Shown here: positions 1-5,696 of the stretch, in pieces
How positions within the stretch are numbered: the first letter of the stretch is position 1
Layout: each line of letters opens with the position of its first letter
DNA from: JACVRW01 sp035705985
GTDB lineage: Bacteria; Actinomycetota; Thermoleophilia; Solirubrobacterales; Thermoleophilaceae
DNA length: 11,224 nucleotides
Assembly: GCA_035705985.1 (NCBI GenBank)
Contig: DASSVP010000022.1
Span: 1 to 11,224, forward strand
Reading direction: 5' to 3'
Notes under the pieces: generated by a model
What the model was told of the DNA's origin: nothing
Database searches by the model: none
What the model saw: only the letters and a program-made list of their open reading frames with translations
Translations under genes and position numbers: made by a program

Positions 1-413
1 GCGCGCACACGTCGAGCGGCGCGGGCCGACTGCGCGGCCTGAGCCGGAGCGCCCGTGGCGGCGGCCGCGGCGGCGACACCGGTGCCGGCGCTCTGGTCGG
101 CCTGGACCTCCGCGTTCCCGCGCGCGCGAGGCTTGTCCGCCTGGCCGGGCGGCGAATGGGCCGGACGGGGGCTCGCCTTGAGGGCCTTGGGCTTGGACGC
201 CTTGGGCTTGGACACCTTGGGCTTGGGCGCCTTGGCCTTCATCGGCCCCTTCGCCTTCGCCGCCTTCTTCGCCTGGCCGGGCGGCCCTGCGGGCTTGCCC
301 TTGTCGGCCGGCGGGGCGGCCGCAACCGGCCATGCGACCAGTGCGCACAGAAGTGCGAGGCAGGCCAGGGCGAACGAGCGGTGCGACCGCAGGGAGGGCG
401 GGGCACCCGTCAC
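1..413 (-). CDS. Exported Lys/Pro/Ala-rich repeat protein (partial, cut by left edge)
   Basis: I do not recognise a named family. Reading from a GTG at 413 the frame stays open to the window edge (137 codons). The N-terminus looks like a signal peptide: basic residues (RSHR), then the hydrophobic stretch FALACLALLCALVAWPVA, then an AxA-type site before PPADKGK. After it comes a low-complexity region rich in Lys, Pro and Ala with tandem SKPKA units, resembling histone-H1-like tails, then an Ala-rich segment. The GTG start is supported by an AGGGA Shine-Dalgarno (419-423) 5 bases upstream and by a promoter at 444-472. The gene is divergent from the RsbW-like gene. An exported, wall- or polyanion-binding role is only inference; the missing C-terminal part could hold a folded domain. 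Confidence 0.72.
   Translation of the reverse strand, partial: MTGAPPSLRSHRSFALACLALLCALVAWPVAAAPPADKGKPAGPPGQAKKAAKAKGPMKAKAPKPKVSKPKASKPKALKASPRPAHSPPGQADKPRARGNAEVQADQSAGTGVAAAAAATGAPAQAAQSARAARRVR
184..228 (-). repeat. Three tandem 15-base units encoding SKPKA-type repeats
   Basis: Units begin at 184, 199 and 214. The first two are identical (plus-strand gccttgggcttggac) and the third differs at two positions. A partial fourth unit follows at 229. The 15-base period keeps the reading frame of the minus-strand gene and encodes the Lys-Pro-Lys-x-Ser units, so copy number could change by slippage without a frameshift. Confidence 0.8.
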
Positions 414-441
414 CAATTTCCCTATTGGCGAACGGATAGGG
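413..441. repeat. Two overlapping perfect dyads at the start site of the left gene
   Basis: CCCTAT (420-425) pairs with ATAGGG (436-441) across 10 bases. CCAAT (413-417) pairs with ATTGG (424-428) across 6 bases. The arms overlap, so only one can form at a time. The Shine-Dalgarno complement (419-423) lies largely in an arm of the first dyad and in the loop of the second. It may be an operator over the transcription start or a small RNA switch; chance is possible. Confidence 0.4.
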
Positions 442-443
442 CG

Positions 444-472
444 ATGGTAAGTGCGAGTTGCCGTGCTGTCGA
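444..472 (-). promoter_or_regulatory. Sigma-70-like promoter of the Lys/Pro/Ala-rich gene
   Basis: On the minus strand, TCGACA (467-472) and TACCAT (444-449) are separated by 17 bases. They match the -35 TTGACA at five of six positions and the -10 TANNNT pattern. The predicted transcription start is near 437, giving a leader of about 24 bases before the GTG at 413. Confidence 0.5.
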
Positions 473-536
473 CTTCTTCGCCGAAATTGCCGCACCTTGC
501 GAGCTTTTGCCCAACTTGCTCCGCTGGCCCAGCGCG

Positions 537-542
537 TAACGT
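537..542 (+). promoter_or_regulatory. Possible -10 element upstream of the RsbW-like gene
   Basis: TAACGT lies 20 bases upstream of GTG 563, which would give a short leader carrying GGAG. The candidate -35 (TTGCTC at 516-521) is only 15 bases away, so this call is weak. Confidence 0.22.
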
Positions 543-562
543 GCCGTTTCGTGGAGTCGCAG

Positions 563-1369
563 GTGCTCGCCATTGCCGCCGGACCGGCCGGCCTGTCAGA
601 GGGCCGCGGGTTCATCGAGCGCGTGTTGTCGGCCGCCGGATTCGATTCGGAGACCCGCTACCAGGTCACCGTGGCGACGAACGAGGCCGTGTCGAACGCG
701 ATGGAGCACGGCGTGCCGTGCGCGGACGGGCTCTTCCATCTGGCGGCGGGCGTGGAGGCCGGCACGTTCGTGTTTTCCGTGCGCGACTGCGGCGAGTTCG
801 ACGATGCCGCCGAGCGCAAGCCCGACCCGGTCGCCGAGCGCGGCCGCGGCTTCGCGTTCATGAACCTGCTGATGGACGACGTCCAACTGGACGCGCGCCC
901 CGGTCATACGGTGCTGCGGCTGGCCAAGCAGCTGCCCGGCGGGACGCCGGCGACGAGCGCGGCCGCGGCCGGCGCGGACGAGCGGAACGTCCGGGTGGTG
1001 CGCGAGCTGTTCAAGGCGTTCGCCACGCGCGACGTCGAGCGGACGATCCAGCTCGTCGACCGCGGCGTGATGATGGAGCCGCTGTCGACGGAGGTCGAGC
1101 AGCGGACGCCGTACCTCGGCGTGAGCGGCCTGCGCCGGTACCTCACCGATCTGGACGGGACCTGGGACAAGTTCGAGGTTACGGTCGCCGATGTCCGGGC
1201 CGGCGGCGACTACGTGGTGGCGCTCGGCCGCATCCACGCGCAGCGCCAGGCGCTCGTGACGGACGACCCGGCAGGCTTCGTGTTCAAGCTGCGCGACGGG
1301 CGGATCGTGTGGGCGAAGGTGTACCGCAGCCACGACGAGGCACTGGCCGCTGCTGGCCTGACGGGGTAG
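563..1369 (+). CDS. RsbW-like anti-sigma/ATP-binding kinase domain fused to a SnoaL/NTF2-like domain
   Basis: The N-terminal part (about residues 1-125 of 268) is an HATPase_c_2 domain of the RsbW/SpoIIAB type. It has an N-box NEAVSNAMEHG (Glu41, Asn45), a G1-like VRDCGEFDD and a G2-like ERGRGFAFMNLL. RsbW proteins bind ATP, hold sigma factors and phosphorylate anti-anti-sigma partners. The C-terminal part (about 140-260) reads as a SnoaL/NTF2-like cone fold: NVRVVRELFKAF, then YLGVSGLRRYL, then FKLRDGRIVWAKVYRS. I chose GTG 563 because GGAG (553-556) lies 6 bases upstream; GTG 551 and TTG 458 are in-frame alternatives without a good ribosome site. No sigma factor or STAS-domain antagonist gene is in the window, so its partner is unknown. 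Confidence 0.85.
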   Translation: MLAIAAGPAGLSEGRGFIERVLSAAGFDSETRYQVTVATNEAVSNAMEHGVPCADGLFHLAAGVEAGTFVFSVRDCGEFDDAAERKPDPVAERGRGFAFMNLLMDDVQLDARPGHTVLRLAKQLPGGTPATSAAAAGADERNVRVVRELFKAFATRDVERTIQLVDRGVMMEPLSTEVEQRTPYLGVSGLRRYLTDLDGTWDKFEVTVADVRAGGDYVVALGRIHAQRQALVTDDPAGFVFKLRDGRIVWAKVYRSHDEALAAAGLTG

Positions 1370-1464
1370 GCCCGTGTCGAGGGCAGACCGTCGAGATCGC
1401 CCGCGACGCTGCAGTGGCCCCCGGCGCCGGCGACTTCGACGGTTGGCTCGCCGTCCGCTGCTCC

Positions 1465-1482
1465 GGCGAACATAGGTTCGCC
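1465..1482. repeat. Perfect 7-base inverted repeat abutting the HNH start codon
   Basis: GGCGAAC (1465-1471) and GTTCGCC (1476-1482) are perfect complements across a 4-base loop. The second arm ends at the base before ATG 1483. In RNA this hairpin would cover the AGG (1474-1476) that could serve as ribosome site. It could equally be an operator. Confidence 0.4.
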
Positions 1483-1937
1483 ATGGCACCTGCCGAGACG
1501 CTTAAGTGTTGCCGCTGCGGCCAGCAAAAAACGGCGGACGAGTTCGCCTGGCGCAGGCGTGGGCGTCAGCGCGACACCATGTGTCGGCCGTGTCGCTCGG
1601 CGTACGGCAAAGAGCACTACGCGGCGAACCGGCAGCGGTACATCGACCAGGCGAAGGCCCGGAAGCAGCTCGTGACGCTGGAGCGAACCCGCTGGTTGAT
1701 CGATTACTTCGCGACGCATCCCTGCGTCGACTGCGGCGAGACGGACCCGGTCGTGCTCGAGTTCGACCACATCCGGGACAAGTCCTTCGCGATAGGACCC
1801 AAGCTCGCGCAAGCCAGCTGGAAAGGATTCTCGCCGAGATCGATAAGTGCGAGGTGGTCTGCGCGAACTGCCATCGCCGCCGCACCGCGAAGCGCCGCGG
1901 CGCCCTCCGCGAGGTCCTGACCACGGCTCGGGAATGA
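1483..1937 (+). pseudogene. HNH endonuclease with zinc-finger N-terminus, frameshifted near 1820
   Basis: The frame from ATG 1483 gives CCRCGQQK and MCRPC (a Cys4-type finger), a basic linker, then CVDCGETDPVVLEFDHIRDK, which is the HNH core with its first Cys pair and the DH. After ASW the frame turns to nonsense and stops at 1920. Reading continues sensibly in the next frame as ERILAEIDKCEVVCANCHRR, which supplies the second Cys pair and final His, and stops at 1937. Adding one G to the GG at 1820-1821 restores SWERILAEI, the usual family pattern. The restored protein would be about 151 residues. Either the copy is truly broken or a base was lost in sequencing. Proteins of this type are common orphan HNH nucleases in actinobacteria; the substrate is unknown. 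Confidence 0.78.
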
Positions 1938-2009
1938 GACACACGACCGAGTGGAGCGCGGAGCCGTGCGGACGGTGAGTGCCCACGAAGGACACCCCCG
2001 CCGCTCAGC

Positions 2010-2072
2010 TCAGAACACGAAGATGATGAGCAGGATCAGGATGAGGATCGCTGCTCCGATGCTGATGTACAT
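2010..2072 (-). CDS. 20-residue hydrophobic membrane micropeptide
   Basis: ATG at 2072 opens a 20-codon frame ending with TGA at 2010-2012. The product starts MYISIGAAILIL and continues as Leu/Ile/Phe/Val to the end, a single short transmembrane helix with no soluble part. An unusually strong Shine-Dalgarno, AAAGGGGGG (2079-2087), lies 6 bases before the ATG, which is the main reason to believe it is translated. It follows tRNA-Gly on the same strand. I cannot assign a family or role. It is too short for most gene finders. Confidence 0.55.
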   Translation of the reverse strand: MYISIGAAILILILLIIFVF

Positions 2073-2110
2073 ATGACGCCCCCCTTTCGCTGACGGCAAT
2101 GTGCCCGCGC

Positions 2111-2140
2111 GGCCCGCAATTGCAAACATCTAAGCGGGCC
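2111..2140. repeat. Inverted repeat GGCCCGC/GCGGGCC downstream of tRNA-Gly
   Basis: Seven-base perfect arms at 2111-2117 and 2134-2140 are separated by 16 bases. They lie between tRNA-Gly and the micropeptide, both minus strand. No U-run follows, so I do not call it an intrinsic terminator. Confidence 0.35.
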
Positions 2141-2168
2141 TTCGCGAGCCTCAATCGCTCTACGCCTA

Positions 2169-2240
2169 AGCGGGCGGCGGGAATCGAACCCGTCTCCGAG
2201 AGCTTGGAAGGCTCTTGTGCCACCTTTACACCACGCCCGC
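2169..2240 (-). tRNA. tRNA-Gly(TCC)
   Basis: The minus-strand sequence folds as a complete cloverleaf: acceptor GCGGGCG with CGCCCGC, anticodon loop CTTCCAA (anticodon TCC, complement of 2206-2208) on an AGAGC/GCTCT stem, and T-loop TTCGATT. The discriminator base is T. The outer T-stem pair is an A-C mismatch. CCA is not encoded. It lies 9 bases beyond the lactonase stop codon. Confidence 0.95.
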
Positions 2241-2249
2241 AGTGAGGCC

Positions 2250-3200
2250 TTAGGCTAGCCAACGCTTGGGGTTCTCGACCATCATCTGGTCGAGCTGCTC
2301 CTGCGTCATCCCGCGCTCCTTCAGCTCGGGAATCACCTGCTCGAACAGGAACGTCATCGACCAGTTCGGCGTCATGCTCGCGTGGAGCTGCTCCATCAGC
2401 TCGGGCGGGAACCAGTCCAGCGTCGAGCACCAGTCCTGCGACAGGAACATGCGGTCCGCGCGGCCCCGCTCGAGCAGCGCCAGCACGGTGGCGTTGCGCT
2501 TCTCGGTCGGTAGGTAGACGTCCACGCCGTAGCGATCCATGCCGATCCAGCAGCCGGTGTCGAGGAGGCGCTCGATGTAGTCGAGGTCGTCGGTGTCGCC
2601 CGTGTGGGCGATCTGGACCTTGGACGGGTCGACGCCCTCCTCCGTGAACACGCGCATCTGTTCGAGCCCGGTGCCGCTGGACGGGTGCGAATGGGCCATG
2701 ATCGGGCGGCCGGTCTCCATCGACGCGCGCGCGGCGGCGCGGTGCATCTTCTCGACGTTCGGCGTGAGGCCGGGCTCGTCGGCGGCGCACTTGATGAAGG
2801 CGGCCTTGACGCCGGTGCCCTGGATGCCGTTCTCGATCTCGTGGACGTAGATCTCGGCGATCTGGTCCTCGTTTCGCGTCAAGAGGCCCTGCGGGAGGTG
2901 GTCGTACGTGTAGACACCGGTGGCGAGGATCACGTTCAGTCCGCTCTCGTCCGCCACGCGGCTGCTGAAGCGGGCATCGCGATGGAGGAACATCGCGGAC
3001 GGCTCGACGACGGTCGTCACGCCGTGAGCCTTCACGGCGTTCGCGTCGTTCATCGCGGCCTCCCACTCGGCGTCCTCGTCATAGAGGTGCGGGAACTGGA
3101 AGCGCGTGGCCTCGTCGGTCGCGCGGAAGTGCTCGTGAATGAGCGTGAGCCCGAGCTCGTCGACGTCTAAGGGCCCGCGCGTCGTCTCGACTGTGCCCAT
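2250..3200 (-). CDS. Phosphotriesterase-like lactonase (PLL family)
   Basis: A 316-residue amidohydrolase-superfamily TIM barrel with a two-metal centre. The metal ligands are all present: HEH (His22, His24), Lys137 in FIKCAAD (the carboxylated bridging lysine), His170 in PIMAHSHPS, His199 in QIAHTGD and Asp256 in LSQDW. Tyr97, Arg223, Cys258 and Trp263 are at the positions they have in SsoPox (numbering recalled). PLLs hydrolyse lactones, often N-acyl-homoserine lactones, with weak paraoxonase activity. The true substrate here is unknown. There is no signal peptide, so it is cytoplasmic. The ATG start has a strong ribosome site GGGGGAGGG (3207-3215) 6 bases upstream. It follows a small membrane-protein gene on the same strand after about 70 bases. 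Confidence 0.93.
   Translation of the reverse strand: MGTVETTRGPLDVDELGLTLIHEHFRATDEATRFQFPHLYDEDAEWEAAMNDANAVKAHGVTTVVEPSAMFLHRDARFSSRVADESGLNVILATGVYTYDHLPQGLLTRNEDQIAEIYVHEIENGIQGTGVKAAFIKCAADEPGLTPNVEKMHRAAARASMETGRPIMAHSHPSSGTGLEQMRVFTEEGVDPSKVQIAHTGDTDDLDYIERLLDTGCWIGMDRYGVDVYLPTEKRNATVLALLERGRADRMFLSQDWCSTLDWFPPELMEQLHASMTPNWSMTFLFEQVIPELKERGMTQEQLDQMMVENPKRWLA
2252..2257 (-). promoter_or_regulatory. Candidate -10 box for tRNA-Gly
   Basis: TAGCCT on the minus strand lies 11 bases before the first tRNA base and overlaps the stop codon of the lactonase gene. No good -35 is seen, so read-through from the lactonase gene is an alternative. Confidence 0.3.
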
Positions 3201-3233
3201 GTGAAGCCCTCCCCCGGTCGCGGTGCGGAGAAG

Positions 3234-3239
3234 AACCTA
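3234..3239 (-). promoter_or_regulatory. Candidate -10 box for the lactonase gene
   Basis: TAGGTT on the minus strand lies about 33 bases before the ATG at 3200, giving a leader that contains the strong ribosome site. No convincing -35 is visible. Confidence 0.3.
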
Positions 3240-3270
3240 ACCGGGCGTGGCGCCGCGGTGCGCGCCGCCG

Positions 3271-3519
3271 CTAGGCGTAGCGCGCGTTATCGGCCTGTTG
3301 GCTCGTGCGCGCATCGATCATCGTGCCGACCAGGATGCCGAGCACGGTGATGACCAGCGCGATGACGAGCCTCAGCAGAATCGCCGCATCGACCCCGTGG
3401 ATCACGAGCGCCCCGATCGCAAGGGCGAGCGGGAACAGAAGCGGCAGCCACTTCCACTTCCCCGGCGCGGCATAGCCAAAGCCGACGCCGGCGAGGAAGA
3501 ACAGCAGGTACGCGATCAC
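3271..3519 (-). CDS. Small integral membrane protein, 82 residues
   Basis: I do not recognise a named family. The protein begins with GTG (MIAYLLFFLAGVGFGYAAPG) and has three hydrophobic segments: about residues 2-18, 24-42 and 47-66. It ends in a short polar tail (DARTSQQADNARYA). The GTG lies 11 bases after a GGGGGA tract, a long but usable spacing, and there is no better in-frame start upstream. It sits between tRNA-Trp and the lactonase gene on the same strand, so co-transcription is likely. Confidence 0.75.
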   Translation of the reverse strand: MIAYLLFFLAGVGFGYAAPGKWKWLPLLFPLALAIGALVIHGVDAAILLRLVIALVITVLGILVGTMIDARTSQQADNARYA

Positions 3520-3567
3520 GCCGGAATCATTCCCCCGTGGAGCGAGTTCGAATCGCGCGAAATGAGA

Positions 3568-3640
3568 CGGGGCAGCCAGGATTCGAACCTGGAATCCCCG
3601 GTTTTGGAGACCGGTGCCTTAGCCGTTTGGCCACTGCCCC
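3568..3640 (-). tRNA. tRNA-Trp(CCA)
   Basis: A complete cloverleaf on the minus strand: acceptor GGGGCAG with CTGCCCC, D-arm GCC/GGC, anticodon stem CCGGT/ACCGG around loop CTCCAAA (anticodon CCA, complement of 3605-3607), T-arm CCAGG/CCTGG with TTCGAAT, discriminator G. CCA is not encoded. The body (TGGCCAAACGGCTAAGGC, ATTCCAGG) resembles tRNA-Gln bodies, but the anticodon arm is typical of tRNA-Trp. Confidence 0.93.
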
Positions 3641-3650
3641 TCGCGGTGTG

Positions 3651-3656
3651 ATCGTA
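3651..3656 (-). promoter_or_regulatory. -10 box for tRNA-Trp
   Basis: TACGAT on the minus strand ends 10 bases before the first tRNA base. It lies next to the opposing -10 of the FAD oxidoreductase gene, making a compact divergent promoter region. Confidence 0.45.
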
Positions 3657-3667
3657 GCGCCGAGCCG

Positions 3668-3673
3668 TACAGT
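3668..3673 (+). promoter_or_regulatory. -10 box for a leaderless FAD oxidoreductase mRNA
   Basis: TACAGT ends 6 bases before GTG 3680, the spacing expected when transcription starts at or beside the start codon. No Shine-Dalgarno is present. Confidence 0.45.
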
Positions 3674-3679
3674 GGCCGC

Positions 3680-4756
3680 GTGAGCTGTCAGTCCACCGAG
3701 GTGGCCGTTGTCGGTGCCGGCGTCAGCGGGCTGTCGGCGGCGTATGCGCTTCGGCGACGTGGTGTTGGCTGCCGCGTGTTCGAGGCGGGAGTCCCGGGTT
3801 CGGGTCAGTCGGCCGGCCGCACGCGCGTGTTCCGCCACGGTCATGACGACGAGCGGCTCACCCGGCTCGCCCTTCGCGCGCGTGAGGAGTGGGCTCGGCT
3901 CGAGGCTGAGCTCGGCGCTTCGCTGCTCGGTACCCAGGGCGTTCTGATCTGCGGGCCGAACGTCGGGGAACGCGCCGCGGCGTTCGAGGCCGCGGGTGTG
4001 CCGGCGCGGCTGGTGGATCGTGACGAGCAGGTCGCCGCGCTCTCGGTGCTGTCGCCGCCGGAGGACGGAGCGCTTCTCGACGAGCTCGGCGGCGCCATCG
4101 ACGTTCGCGCGGTCATCGACGGGCTCGCCGGCGCGCTTGCGGATCAGCTCGTCACGGCCGAGGTGTTCGCGGTGCGCGAGCGCGCTGGCCACGTCGAGCT
4201 CCAGACGTCCGAGGGTCTCTGGGAGGCCGAGCGGGCGATCGTTTGTCCCGGCGCCGGCCTCCATGAGCTGAGCGCCGGGCTCGGCCTCGACATCCCGCTC
4301 ACGCTCGACCTCCACGCGCGCGCGGCATTCGCGGTCCGCGAGCCCGGTGGCTCGCTTGCCTGCCTCCAGGACCGCTCCGGCGTGCACGGCGAGACCGTCT
4401 ACGCCGCGCCGATGCCCGACGGGCGCCACTACGCGGTCGGCCTCGGAGGCGAGCAAGAGCCGCCCGTCGACGAGGCGATCGCGCGGCTGACCGCGTATGT
4501 CGAGCGGGCCCTCCCCGGGCTCGACCCGGCACCCGCATCCGTCCGCCTCTGCCGGACGAGCATCCTCCCGTGGGGCGCCGACGCGTTCGCCACCTGGAGC
4601 ACCGGCAACATCGACGTCCTCGCCGGCGCCAACCTCTTCAAGTTCGGGCCCCTCCTGGGCGAGCTGCTCGCCGACCGCTCCGACGAGCTGCTCCCGGAGG
4701 CCCAGCTGGGCCGCGCGCCCGCGCCGGCGGGTCAGGCCGCCTCGCGGAGCTCCTGA
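3680..4756 (+). CDS. FAD-dependent oxidoreductase, sarcosine-oxidase/DAO family
   Basis: A 358-residue DAO-type flavoprotein. The N-terminal Rossmann dinucleotide-binding motif is VVGAGVSGLSAAYALRRRG followed by an acidic strand end (VFEAG). SAGRTRVFRHGHDDERLTRLA matches the early substrate-domain region of monomeric sarcosine oxidases. The C-terminal part has LCRTSILPWGADAF and GANLFKFGPLLGELLAD; the latter resembles the GFSGHGFKF flavin-binding end of sarcosine oxidase, and the Cys in LCRTS aligns with the Cys that bonds FAD covalently there. Members oxidise secondary or primary amines of amino acids; the substrate is not determinable. GTG 3680 is chosen; GTG 3701 is an in-frame alternative but would trim residues close to the Rossmann strand. 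Its 3' end overlaps the opposing monooxygenase gene by 25 bases. Confidence 0.88.
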   Translation: MSCQSTEVAVVGAGVSGLSAAYALRRRGVGCRVFEAGVPGSGQSAGRTRVFRHGHDDERLTRLALRAREEWARLEAELGASLLGTQGVLICGPNVGERAAAFEAAGVPARLVDRDEQVAALSVLSPPEDGALLDELGGAIDVRAVIDGLAGALADQLVTAEVFAVRERAGHVELQTSEGLWEAERAIVCPGAGLHELSAGLGLDIPLTLDLHARAAFAVREPGGSLACLQDRSGVHGETVYAAPMPDGRHYAVGLGGEQEPPVDEAIARLTAYVERALPGLDPAPASVRLCRTSILPWGADAFATWSTGNIDVLAGANLFKFGPLLGELLADRSDELLPEAQLGRAPAPAGQAASRSS

Positions 4757-5640
4757 CGAACGCCCGGCACGACCTGGGTGGCGAACAGCTCGATCTGGCG
4801 CAGGGGGTCGTCGCCCCCGGGCCCGAACACGAAGTCGTCGAAGCCGAGCTCGCGCCTGAACCCGGCGAGCGCAGCGACCCAGTGCGAGGGCGGGCCCTGC
4901 AGCAACCCGCGCTCCTCGCCGGCCGTGATCGCCCCGCTGAGGTTGTAGATCCGCCGCACGTCACCCGGCTCGCGGCCGGCGCGGACCGCGGCCTCGTCCA
5001 AGCGCCGTCGCATCTCCGGGATCGCGTCGGGGCCCGCGTAGCCGAATGAGGGGAACCAGCCGTCCGCGAGACGCCCGGTCAACCGCAGCATCCGCGGCTT
5101 GTAGGCACCGACCCAGATTCCGATCTCGTGCGCCGGCGGCGGCCCCGGCTTGAAGCCGCGCACCGAATGGTGCTCGCCCTCGTACGTCACCGACCGCTCG
5201 CCGCTCCAGGCGCGACGAAGGATCTCGATCGCATCATCGAGCGCCTCGACGGACTCGCCCGGCTCGCGCCGCGGGCCGCCCATCGCCGCGACGCCCTCCC
5301 AGAACGCTCCGGCCCCGATGCCGAGCTCGAAGCGCCCGCCGCTCATCACGTCGAGCGACGCGCCGACCTTCGCCAGCATGGCCGGCGGGCGAAGCGGCAG
5401 GTTCGCGACAGCCGGAAAGAAGCGCAGCCGCTCGGTGCGCGCCAGCAGGTCGGCGATCAGCGCGAACGCGTCGAGGAAGCGCGGCTGGTAGGGGTGGTCC
5501 TGAATGCCTACGAGGTCGAGCCCGCCGCGCTCGGCCGCCTCCACCTGCCGCAGGAGGTCCGGGTAGCCCTCGGCCGCCGGGGTGAGGAAGACGCCGAAGT
5601 TCACGGCTTCGAATGGAGCCGCCTCGGCTGAGTGGCGCAT
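4732..5640 (-). CDS. LLM-class (F420-dependent type) flavin oxidoreductase
   Basis: A 302-residue bacterial-luciferase-like TIM barrel. Family features are the opening strand NFGVFLTPAAEGY, the sensor-like GLDLVGIQDHPYQPRFLDAF, FFPAVANLPLRPPAMLAK (sheet 4), the phosphate-binding GGRFELGIGAGAFWEG and IWVGAYKPRMLRLTGRLADGWFPS near residue 190. These motifs fit the F420H2-using branch better than the FMN branch, but the cofactor is inferred. Such enzymes reduce or oxygenate small organic compounds. ATG 5640 is taken as start; only an AGG 8 bases away could act as ribosome site. A 7-base inverted repeat lies directly upstream. It converges with the FAD oxidoreductase gene; the stops overlap. Confidence 0.88.
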   Translation of the reverse strand: MRHSAEAAPFEAVNFGVFLTPAAEGYPDLLRQVEAAERGGLDLVGIQDHPYQPRFLDAFALIADLLARTERLRFFPAVANLPLRPPAMLAKVGASLDVMSGGRFELGIGAGAFWEGVAAMGGPRREPGESVEALDDAIEILRRAWSGERSVTYEGEHHSVRGFKPGPPPAHEIGIWVGAYKPRMLRLTGRLADGWFPSFGYAGPDAIPEMRRRLDEAAVRAGREPGDVRRIYNLSGAITAGEERGLLQGPPSHWVAALAGFRRELGFDDFVFGPGGDDPLRQIELFATQVVPGVRQELREAA

Positions 5641-5641
5641 G

Positions 5642-5664
5642 GATTGGGCCTACAGCACCCAATC
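5642..5664. repeat. Inverted repeat (possible operator) before the LLM oxidoreductase start
   Basis: GATTGGG (5642-5648) and CCCAATC (5658-5664) are perfect 7-base complements separated by 9 bases. The near arm ends one base before the ATG of the monooxygenase gene. The size fits a dimeric repressor site (TetR, MarR or GntR type), but no regulator gene is adjacent. Confidence 0.4.
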
Positions 5665-5696
5665 GATGCGCCAGTGGCCGGCGTCAGCCGCTGCGG

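Noticed and set aside
55..539. Plus-strand frames at the left edge with Leu/Gly repeats (LGLDALGLDTLGLG).
   Set aside because: The repeats are the antisense of the SKPKA units; the minus strand has a signal peptide, ribosome site and promoter.
596..1489. Long minus-strand open frame opposite the RsbW-like gene.
   Set aside because: Low-complexity Arg/Ala/His-rich product with no motifs, the usual shadow frame of a GC-rich gene; the plus strand has clear domains.
2005..3066. Long minus-strand frame overlapping the lactonase in another frame.
   Set aside because: Arg-rich product without motifs; the lactonase frame has every active-site residue and a strong ribosome site.
3540..3562. A T-arm-like sequence (minus GCGATTCGAACTCGC) just downstream of tRNA-Trp, suggesting a second, decayed tRNA.
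   Set aside because: No acceptor, D-arm or anticodon arm can be found around it; a 7-base T-loop match with a 4-base stem is not enough.
3527..4456. Minus-strand frame of 309 codons opposite the FAD oxidoreductase.
   Set aside because: It runs through the tRNA-Trp gene and shows no family motif.
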